A DNA stretch of 5,184 nucleotides from Candidatus Tenderia sp. (lineage in GTDB: Bacteria > Pseudomonadota > Gammaproteobacteria > Tenderiales > Tenderiaceae). Position 1 is the stretch's first letter; every line of letters begins with the position of its first letter. The stretch is taken from contig JASBUE010000150.1 in NCBI GenBank assembly GCA_030148045.1, forward strand, positions 1 through 5,184, in the 5' to 3' direction. Of this stretch, positions 1-5,184 are shown one piece after another. The notes below the pieces were generated by a model. The model searched no databases and had not been told where the DNA came from. It was given only the letters and a program-made list of their open reading frames with translations. Made by a program: the position numbers and the translations under genes.

Positions 1-738
1 GTAGACTTCGCCTACACCCCCAACCGCCCCATCCTGCACGATGTCAGCTTCACCATTCCGCCCGGCAACAAGGTGGCGGTGGTGGGCCACAGCGGCGCCG
101 GCAAATCCACCCTGTCGCGCATCCTGTTCCGCTTTTACGAAATCGATAGCGGTCGTATTTTGATAGACGGTCAGGACATCCGCGCGGTGACCCAGAAGAG
201 CCTGCGCGCCGCCACCGGCATCGTGCCCCAGGATACGGTGCTGTTCAACGACAGCATCAAATACAACATCCAGTACGGCCGCCCCGACGCCTCGGAGGAG
301 GAAATCATCCAGGCCGCCAAGACCGCCCACATCCACGAATTCATCGAGTCGCTGCCGGAGGGTTACGACACCACCGTGGGCTAATGCTGCCTGAAGCTCT
401 CTGGCGGTGAAAAACAGCGCATCGCCATCGCCCGCACCGTGCTCAAGAATCCGCACATCCTCATCTTCGACGAGGCCACCTCAGCGCTGGACTCGAAATC
501 GGAACAGGCCATCCTCAAGGAACTCAAGGCCGTCGCCCAAAACCACACCACCCTGGTCATCGCCCACCGCCTCTCCACCATCGTCGACGCCGACCAGATC
601 CTGGTGATGGACCAGGGCCGCATCGTCGAGCGCGGCAAGCATCGCGAGCTGCTCGGCAAGGGCGGGGTCTACGCCCACATGTGGGCGCTGCAGCAGCAGG
701 AGCGATATCAGGAACAGACTGACGTTTCCCTCGCTTGA
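1..738 (+). pseudogene. Atm1/ABCB7-type ABC exporter, C-terminal ATPase domain, interrupted by an in-frame stop (5' partial)
   Basis: This is the ATPase end of a half-size ABC exporter, read in one frame from the left edge; the membrane domain lies upstream. Counting the first codon as 1, it shows Walker A GHSGAGKST (29-37), the Q-loop in GIVPQDTVLFNDSIKYNIQYG-type sequence (Q77), signature LSGGE (133-137), Walker B ILIFDE (153-158), D-loop SALD (161-164) and the H-loop histidine in IAHRLST (H189). The Q-loop region strongly resembles the Atm1/ABCB7/HMT1 family, whose members export glutathione-linked sulfur or metal compounds; the substrate here is not shown. Codon 128 (382-384) is TAA, where the family has Glu in VGERG, followed by Cys-Cys instead of Arg-Gly. 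The frame then continues with every downstream motif intact to TGA at 736-738. A product stopped at 128 would lack the signature, Walker B and H-loop and should be inactive. The flawless remainder suggests a very recent mutation or a sequence error. Next gene begins 16 bases downstream. Confidence 0.85.
382..390 (+). other. Lesion in the ABC exporter X-loop: TAA TGC TGC in place of Glu-Arg-Gly codons
   Basis: The surrounding protein reads GYDTTVG, stop, Cys, Cys, LKLSGGEKQR. In ABC exporters this segment is normally TxVGERGxxLSGG, the X-loop that contacts the coupling helices of the membrane domain. The simplest ancestral codons, such as GAA CGC GGC, differ from TAA TGC TGC only at the first base of each codon (382, 385, 388), and all three have become T. 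The ancestral codons are inferred, not observed. Confidence 0.75.
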
Positions 739-754
739 TGTTAACTTTATAACT

Positions 755-2314
755 ATGCCCAAGAAAAAATGCGCCAAGACCAGCGGCCAACTCACCCTGC
801 GCCAGGTGGCCATCGACACCTACCGCGAAAACGTCGCCTACATGCATCGCGAATGCGGTATCTATCGCGCCGAGGGGTTTCAGGCCCTGTCCAAGATCGA
901 GGTCAGCGCCAACGGCAACACCATCCTGGCCATGCTCAACGTGGTGGATGACGACAGCCTGGTCGCCCCCGGCGAACTGGGGCTGTCGGAACAGGCCTTC
1001 GAGCAGATGAAACTCGAAGCAGGCGCCCCGGTCAGCGTCGCCCACGCCGAGCCGCCCGCCTCCATGGAGGCCTTGCGCAAGAAAATTGCCGGCAAACGTC
1101 TCGAGGCCAAAGAGTTTCTCGCCATCGCCCGCGACATCGCCGCCCATCGCTACTCCAAGGTGGAGCTGGCCGCCTTCCTGGTGGCGGCGGACCAGGCCGG
1201 CCTGGACCGCGATGAGGTGCTCTATTTGACCCAGGCCATGACCGACACCGGCACCCGCCTCAACTGGCACGAACCCCTGGTGGCCGACAAACACTGCATC
1301 GGCGGCATCCCCGGCAACCGCACCTCCATGCTGGTGGTGCCCATCGTCGCCGCCCACGGCATGCTCATCCCCAAGACCTCCAGCCGCGCCATCACCTCGC
1401 CCTCGGGCACCGCCGACACCATGGAGGTGCTGGCCGAGGTGGAACTATCGCCGGACAAGCTGCACCACATCATCCGCCACCAGCGCGGCTGCATCGGCTG
1501 GGGCGGCACCGCCAACCTGGCGCCGGTAGACGACGTGCTGATCTCGGTGGAGCGGCCGTTGAGCATCGACTCGCCGGGGCAGATGGTGGCCTCCATCCTG
1601 TCGAAAAAGCTCTCCGCCGGTTCCACCCATCTGCTCATCGACATCCCCGTCGGGCCCAGCGCCAAGGTGCGCCACATGCACCAGGCCCTGGCCTTGCGCA
1701 AGCTGTTCGAGTTCGTCGGCGACCGCCTGGGCATCCATTTAGAAGTGGTGATCACCGACGGCCGCCAACCCATCGGCCGCGGCATCGGCCCGGTGCTGGA
1801 GGCGCGCGACGTGATGCAGGTACTGAATAACGACCCCGACGCCCCCGACGATCTGCGCCAGAAGGCGCTGCGCCTGGCCGGCCGGGTGCTGGAGTTCGAC
1901 CCCGACGTGCGCGGCGGGCAGGGCTACGCCATCGCCCGCGACATCCTTGAATCGGGCCGCGCCCTGGCCAAGATGAACGACATTATCGAAAGCCAGGGAC
2001 GCCGGGCGCAGCCGCCCACGCCGGGCGAGCTGAGCTTTGAAATCCGCACCCAGACAGCGGGCACGGTGATCGAGATCGACAACTACCACATGGCCAGGCT
2101 GGCCCGCTTCGCCGGCGCGCCCATGGACAAGGGGGCGGGGGTCGATTTATTAAAAAAGCTGGGCGACACGGTCAGGAAAGGCGAACCGCTTTACCGTATT
2201 CATGCCGAATTCAAGAGTGATTATGATTTCGCCCTGCGCATGACCGAACAGCACGGCAGCGGTTATCGTCTCGGCAGCGCTGAGCAGCTGCCCAAGGCCT
2301 ATGTGGAGTTTTGA
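755..2314 (+). CDS. Thymidine phosphorylase family protein, archaeal AMP-phosphorylase-like
   Basis: A 519-residue member of the thymidine/AMP phosphorylase family, which uses phosphate to split a nucleoside or AMP into free base and a pentose phosphate in the cytosol. Archaeal AMP phosphorylases have about 500 residues, E. coli DeoA about 440. Residues 1-95 fit the extra N-terminal domain of the archaeal type; a helical region follows at about 100-165, then the alpha/beta catalytic core, then a C-terminal domain from about 430. The family signature lies at 209-224 (SSRAITSPSGTADTME). By alignment by eye with E. coli thymidine phosphorylase, phosphate-site Lys84, Ser113 and Thr123 correspond to K179, S209 and T219, and base-site Ser186 and Lys190 to S280 and K284. 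Ser86 is replaced by C181 in DKHCIGG. Substrate (AMP, CMP, UMP or thymidine) cannot be decided from sequence. ATG at 755 has no clear Shine-Dalgarno, but starting later would remove conserved sequence (IDTYRENVAYMHRECG). Its stop overlaps the next start. Confidence 0.88.
   Translation: MPKKKCAKTSGQLTLRQVAIDTYRENVAYMHRECGIYRAEGFQALSKIEVSANGNTILAMLNVVDDDSLVAPGELGLSEQAFEQMKLEAGAPVSVAHAEPPASMEALRKKIAGKRLEAKEFLAIARDIAAHRYSKVELAAFLVAADQAGLDRDEVLYLTQAMTDTGTRLNWHEPLVADKHCIGGIPGNRTSMLVVPIVAAHGMLIPKTSSRAITSPSGTADTMEVLAEVELSPDKLHHIIRHQRGCIGWGGTANLAPVDDVLISVERPLSIDSPGQMVASILSKKLSAGSTHLLIDIPVGPSAKVRHMHQALALRKLFEFVGDRLGIHLEVVITDGRQPIGRGIGPVLEARDVMQVLNNDPDAPDDLRQKALRLAGRVLEFDPDVRGGQGYAIARDILESGRALAKMNDIIESQGRRAQPPTPGELSFEIRTQTAGTVIEIDNYHMARLARFAGAPMDKGAGVDLLKKLGDTVRKGEPLYRIHAEFKSDYDFALRMTEQHGSGYRLGSAEQLPKAYVEF
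2305..2308 (+). promoter_or_regulatory. Shine-Dalgarno GGAG for the PRPP synthase gene
   Basis: GGAG ends five bases before the ATG at 2314, inside the last codons of the preceding gene. This favours ATG 2314 over the in-frame TTG at 2311 as the start. Confidence 0.65.
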
Positions 2315-3183
2315 TGCAACTGCTTGGCTTCCATGACTACCGCCATCAGGCTCAGCGCCTGGCCGATGCGCTGGGCGTCGAATATCGCCAAGTGGGTGTG
2401 CATCACTTTCCCGACGGCGAGAGCAAGGTCACCCTGCCCACCCAATTGGACGACGAACTGATCATTTGCCGCAGCCTGGATCATCCCAACAGCAAACTGA
2501 TCGAGCTCTATATGACCTGTGTCACCGCGCGCCGTCAGGGGGTGAAAAAAATCACCCTGGTGGCCCCCTATCTCTGTTACATGCGCCAGGATAAAGCCTT
2601 TCACCCCGGCGAGGCGGTGAGTCAGCGGATCATCGGCCACTGGCTGGGCGAACTGTTCGACCGCGTGATCACGGTGGACCCCCATCTGCACCGCGTCCAT
2701 GACCTGCGCCAGGTCATCCCGGGCGCCGAGACTGTTGTGCTTTCCGCCGCCGGGCTGATGGCGGATTTCCTGGCGCGGCGTCCCAACCCACCGGTCCTGA
2801 TGGGGCCGGATAGCGAATCGGAGCAATGGGTGAGGCAGATTGCCGAACGCGACGGCCTGGAATGGCGGGTGGCGCAGAAACAGCGCCACGGCGATCACCG
2901 CGTCGAAATTCAATTGCCGGACTGTGATTTCAATGGCCGGGTGGTGGTCATCGTGGACGATGTGGCCAGCACCGGCCGCACCATCGCCCAGACCGCCAAG
3001 GCCCTCAAGCAGGCCGGTGCGCAGACGGTCAACTGTCTTATTACCCATCCCCTGTTCGCCGAGGACACCGAGCAGGTGCTGGCCAATGCCTGCATCACCC
3101 ACGTCTGGAGCACCGACAGCATCAACCATAGCAGCAACGTCATCCAGCTCGATGGTCTGTTGGCCGAAGCGCTGAGCCGCTGA
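2314..3183 (+). CDS. Ribose-phosphate pyrophosphokinase (PRPP synthase) paralogue, short archaeal-like form
   Basis: PRPP synthase transfers pyrophosphate from ATP to ribose 5-phosphate, giving the donor for nucleotide synthesis and base salvage. The 289-residue product is shorter than classical bacterial Prs (about 315). Motifs in order: FPDGE (32-36); the ATP-binding segment RQDKAFHPGEAVS (91-103), closer to archaeal class III enzymes than to the bacterial RQDRK form; VDPHLH (121-126), the metal and catalytic histidine region; GPDSESE (164-170) where classical enzymes have SPDxGG; K189 in QKQRHGD, at the place of the catalytic flexible-loop lysine; and the PRPP-binding loop VIVDDVASTGRT (212-223). 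All core elements are present, so it is probably active, with altered regulation or substrate range. ATG at 2314 overlaps the upstream TGA by one base (TGATG), and its own TGA overlaps the next start in the same way, indicating translational coupling. A second, standard prs elsewhere in the genome is likely, so I give no symbol. Confidence 0.88.
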   Translation: MQLLGFHDYRHQAQRLADALGVEYRQVGVHHFPDGESKVTLPTQLDDELIICRSLDHPNSKLIELYMTCVTARRQGVKKITLVAPYLCYMRQDKAFHPGEAVSQRIIGHWLGELFDRVITVDPHLHRVHDLRQVIPGAETVVLSAAGLMADFLARRPNPPVLMGPDSESEQWVRQIAERDGLEWRVAQKQRHGDHRVEIQLPDCDFNGRVVVIVDDVASTGRTIAQTAKALKQAGAQTVNCLITHPLFAEDTEQVLANACITHVWSTDSINHSSNVIQLDGLLAEALSR

Positions 3184-3845
3184 TGCCGTTTTCGCCGTTC
3201 GTTCTGCTGGCCCTGCTGTTTCTGTTCAGCCTGCTGCTGGTATTCATCCAGCTGGGCCTTCTCACCATCAGCTTCGCCAAGCTGGGACTGTCGGCCGATT
3301 CGGCCCTGTTGTTGCTGCTGGTCTCGCTGCTTGGCAGCGCCGTCAACCTGCCCCTGTTCACCGTCGACGCCGAGGCGCCGCCGGAAGGGACCTTGCCGCC
3401 GCGCCTGTTCCGGCTGCTAAGGCAAAACCTGCCGCCCTTCGAAGGCAAGACCACCATCGCGCTGAACGCCGGCGGCGGACTGGTACCGGTCAGCTTCAGC
3501 CTCTATCTGATCTACCGCAACCCGCTGCCGCTCGCCGACATGCTGCTGGGCATCGCCATTCTCAGCGCAGTCAGCTATTTCGCCAGCCGCCCCATGCCGG
3601 GCATCGGTATCGGCATGCCGTTCTTGCTGGCGCCGCTGCTGGCCGCTCTGGTCGCCCTGCTGCTGAATCCGGAGCAAAGCGCGCCGCTGGCCTACATCTG
3701 CGGCACCTTGGGGGTGTTGATCGGCGCGGACCTGCTGAGGATCAAGGACATCCGCAAGATGGGTACGCCCGTCGCCGCCATCGGCGGCGCGGGGACGTTT
3801 GATGGGATCTTTCTTACGGGGATTATCGCGGCGCTGCTGGCCTAG
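3183..3845 (+). CDS. DUF1614 family multi-pass membrane protein
   Basis: A 220-residue, strongly hydrophobic protein of unknown function, recognised as DUF1614 by the pattern VSLLGSAVNLPLF (47-59), NAGGGLVPVSFSLYLI (95-110) and the ending GADLLRIKDI then GGAGTFDGIFLTGIIAALLA (201-220). By eye there are about seven membrane segments: roughly 5-27, 37-58, 93-112, 116-134, 141-162, 168-185 and 197-219. The one long polar stretch (60-92) is probably an exposed loop. No signal peptide cleavage site and no catalytic motif are evident. The start ATG overlaps the TGA of the PRPP synthase gene (TGATG) with no strong Shine-Dalgarno, so translation probably depends on coupling. The stop TAG sits in the outer CTAG of the inverted-repeat element that follows. 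Operon placement hints at a role linked to the phosphorylase/PRPP synthase pair, but this is inference only. Confidence 0.85.
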   Translation: MPFSPFVLLALLFLFSLLLVFIQLGLLTISFAKLGLSADSALLLLLVSLLGSAVNLPLFTVDAEAPPEGTLPPRLFRLLRQNLPPFEGKTTIALNAGGGLVPVSFSLYLIYRNPLPLADMLLGIAILSAVSYFASRPMPGIGIGMPFLLAPLLAALVALLLNPEQSAPLAYICGTLGVLIGADLLRIKDIRKMGTPVAAIGGAGTFDGIFLTGIIAALLA

Positions 3846-3866
3846 ACATCATGTATTGACCTGCCC
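3842..3866 (+). repeat. Left terminal inverted repeat
   Basis: Begins CTAGACATCATG and ends GACCTGCCC. It is the exact reverse complement of 3930-3954 over 25 bases. It contains the TAG stop of the DUF1614 gene (3843-3845). Confidence 0.95.
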
Positions 3867-3929
3867 AACCTCGAAGGCGTGGGTTACGCTAAGAGATTGG
3901 AAACCCCAGCGCAGAGCCAGCATCGGGGA

Positions 3930-3954
3930 GGGCAGGTCAATACATGATGTCTAG
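3930..3954 (-). repeat. Right terminal inverted repeat
   Basis: Exact reverse complement of 3842-3866. Its outer CTAG carries the TAG stop of the minus-strand chemoreceptor gene (3951-3953). Beyond it a CC at 3956-3957 can pair with GG at 3839-3840 after one mismatch. Confidence 0.95.
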
Positions 3955-5184
3955 CCCGCATTTTTCTCCGCCACGATACGGTCAATCGTGGCCATGACTT
4001 CCTGGCTGGCCTCCTCCATATCCTCGAAGGCCTGCTGGATACTGGCAAGCGCCTGCCTGTCCTGGCCCCAGTTGGGATCGGCCAGATAACCCAGCATGGC
4101 ATGGGCGCCGCTGTGAACCTGTTCATGCGGCCCGACAAGCCGGCCGTATGACGGCACATGACCGAAACGTTCGGCACCGTCGCCCTGTTCATACCAGCGC
4201 CCCAGGCGGCAATCATGATGACCCACGCTCACTGCCTCGGCCTGCTGCGACCGCCCCCCCTTCTCCAGAGTGATGTAGGCATTCTGCTTGTAGATGATGT
4301 GATCCAGCTTGACCAGGTTGGCGAAGATCATGTCGCGCGCCACGGAGAGGATGTCGGCGGAACCGTTGGCCGCCTGCTCGAACTCGGACATATCGCTCTG
4401 AAAGCCTTCGATGGCGCCCGAGGCCTTGCCGGCGATCTCCTTCATCCGCTCGGAGCGCTCCAACACCAGCCCGGCCTCGCGCTTAAACGGCTCGATCACC
4501 GGCGCGATCTCCCGGGTGGCCTGTTTGGTGTGTTCCGCCAGGGTTCTCACCTCGTCCGCCACCACGGCAAAACCCCGGCCCTGCTCACCGGCGCGGGCGG
4601 CCTCGATGGCGGCATTCAACGCCAGCAGGTTGGTCTGCTCGGCGATATCGGTGATCACGCCGATCACCTTGTTGATCTCCCCGGTACGGCCGTTCAGCTC
4701 GGTAATGGTCTCGTCCGCGTCGTTGATCATCCGCATCATCTCGCGCAGCTGGCTCACCAGCGTGGAGATACCGTCATAGCTCTCGGAGGCGCGGCTCGAA
4801 GTAGCCTGGGCGGCCTCTTCCACCTTGCCCATCCTGGCGTTCAGCTCTTCCAGGTGACTCTGGTTCTGTTTCAAGTTGGAAACCAGGTTCTTGGTATTGA
4901 GGTTGCCCAGCTCGCCCAGCACCACATGCTTGGCGTGCTGTTTCTGGTTTTCGGCGATAATCTCCTGCGAATGCTTGATACGTTCCATCAGGCGGGCGAA
5001 GTCGCCATGCAGGCCCATGCTGTAGGGCAGACGAAAATACTTTTCCTGGCTGATGTGCTCGAACGAGGTGCGAACCTCACGGAAAAAGGTCTCCAGCTGG
5101 TCCAGCATATCATTGATATGCCAGGCCGCCTGGCCTAGTTCGTCATCACGCTCGATATGGACGATACGCCGAGTGAACTTGCCC
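3951..5184 (-). CDS. Methyl-accepting chemotaxis protein with C-terminal zinc-binding CZB domain (5' partial)
   Basis: A chemoreceptor that controls the CheA kinase through CheW. The frame stays open to the window edge, giving 410 residues; the ATG at 5108 is internal, because the 25 residues before it (ending DDELGQAAWHINDM) are the end of a HAMP domain. Any sensor domain and membrane segments lie outside the window. Numbering from Met 5108, a coiled coil leads to the signalling hairpin tip, with IAEQTNLLALNAAIEAARAG (155-174) and GRGFAVVADEVRTLAEHT (177-194), the CheA/CheW contact region. The C-terminal domain from about 260 is a CZB domain with all four expected zinc ligands: H270 in KLDHIIYK, C300 in HHDCRLGRWY, and H328 and H332 in GPHEQVH. 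CZB domains bind zinc tightly and are reported to sense zinc or hypochlorous acid. There is no C-terminal NWETF-type CheR tether. The gene runs convergently to the operon and ends inside the inverted repeat. Confidence 0.92.
   Translation of the reverse strand, partial: GKFTRRIVHIERDDELGQAAWHINDMLDQLETFFREVRTSFEHISQEKYFRLPYSMGLHGDFARLMERIKHSQEIIAENQKQHAKHVVLGELGNLNTKNLVSNLKQNQSHLEELNARMGKVEEAAQATSSRASESYDGISTLVSQLREMMRMINDADETITELNGRTGEINKVIGVITDIAEQTNLLALNAAIEAARAGEQGRGFAVVADEVRTLAEHTKQATREIAPVIEPFKREAGLVLERSERMKEIAGKASGAIEGFQSDMSEFEQAANGSADILSVARDMIFANLVKLDHIIYKQNAYITLEKGGRSQQAEAVSVGHHDCRLGRWYEQGDGAERFGHVPSYGRLVGPHEQVHSGAHAMLGYLADPNWGQDRQALASIQQAFEDMEEASQEVMATIDRIVAEKNAG

Larger units (their letters stand above)
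3842..3954. mobile_element. MITE-like palindromic element between convergent genes
   Basis: This 113-base segment is bounded by 25-base perfect inverted repeats and has no coding capacity. Each outer end is CTAG. The TA at 3843-3844 and 3952-3953 could be a target duplication, leaving a 107-base element. Members of the IS630/Tc1-mariner group duplicate TA, and IS630 itself prefers CTAG, so a non-autonomous IS630-type MITE is the best guess. The 63-base centre can extend the hairpin: CCTCGA (3869-3874) pairs with TCGGGG (3923-3928, one G-U), and GGGTT (3881-3885) pairs with AACCC (3902-3906). The arms are about 48% GC, lower than the flanking genes, which suggests foreign origin. It could instead be a REP-like or terminator-like hairpin; only copy number would settle this. 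Confidence 0.6.

Noticed and set aside
384..410. Possible restart at ATG 384 overlapping the TAA in the ABC gene
   Set aside because: This ATG is in another frame and reaches a stop after eight codons. The next in-frame start (GTG 439) lies beyond the LSGGE signature, so no useful second protein results.
557..1357. Long antisense reading frame of 266 codons on the minus strand
   Set aside because: It overlaps the ABC end and the phosphorylase and has low-complexity Gly/His/Val-rich sequence. Such shadow frames are common opposite GC-rich genes, and the plus-strand proteins are clearly real.
2299..3129. Minus-strand frame of 276 codons opposite the PRPP synthase
   Set aside because: It lies almost wholly opposite a well-conserved enzyme gene and has no recognisable domain, so it is a codon-bias shadow.
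3856..3861. TTGACC in the inverted-repeat arms as a -35 promoter box
   Set aside because: No acceptable -10 hexamer lies about 17 bases downstream on either strand.
3839..3965. Classical rho-independent terminator at the convergent junction
   Set aside because: The loop is 63 bases long and the nearest T run (3961-3965) is separated from the stem, so it does not fit the standard form, although the hairpin may still impede transcription.
4254..4260. Run of seven C (G7 on the coding strand) in the chemoreceptor as a phase-variation tract
   Set aside because: Seven bases is short for slippage in a GC-rich genome, the frame is intact, and it encodes an ordinary Lys-Gly-Gly-Arg loop.
4158..5138. 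Plus-strand frame of 326 codons opposite the chemoreceptor
   Set aside because: The minus strand encodes unmistakable HAMP, MCP and CZB sequence; the plus frame is Leu/Gly/His-rich shadow sequence.

Overview
The window looks like a stretch of a GC-rich bacterial chromosome, most likely a gammaproteobacterium. That placement is an inference from protein style, codon use and gene company; there is no rRNA or other marker to prove it. Both ends cut through genes: the left edge falls inside an ABC exporter and the right edge inside a chemoreceptor.

Layout. (1) 1-738 (+) is the nucleotide-binding domain of an Atm1/ABCB7-like half-exporter. An in-frame TAA replaces the conserved Glu of the GERG (X-loop) motif just ahead of the LSGGE signature. 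(2) 755-2314, 2314-3183 and 3183-3845 (+) form a tight three-gene run: an archaeal-AMP-phosphorylase-like member of the thymidine phosphorylase family, a short archaeal-style PRPP synthase paralogue, and a multi-pass DUF1614 membrane protein. Both internal junctions are TGATG stop-start overlaps, so the three are probably translated as a coupled unit; only 16 bases separate the ABC gene from the first of them. (3) 3842-3954 is a 113-base palindromic element with 25-base perfect terminal inverted repeats. It lies between convergent genes, and its outer CTAG tetranucleotides carry the stop codons of both neighbours. (4) 3951-5184 (-) is a methyl-accepting chemotaxis protein with the end of a HAMP domain, the MCP signalling hairpin and a C-terminal zinc-binding CZB domain; its N-terminus lies outside the window.

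How the genes may work together. The phosphorylase would split a nucleoside or nucleoside monophosphate with phosphate into a base and a phosphorylated pentose, and the PRPP synthase would make the donor for base salvage, so the pair reads as a nucleotide salvage or pentose recycling module. The role of the DUF1614 protein is unknown. The ABC exporter and the chemoreceptor have no evident functional tie to the module.

The two observations most worth following are the lesion in the ABC gene (three consecutive codons apparently changed to T at the first position) and the MITE-like element whose insertion leaves both convergent stop codons intact. I found no tRNA, rRNA, CRISPR array, complete insertion sequence or convincing promoter.
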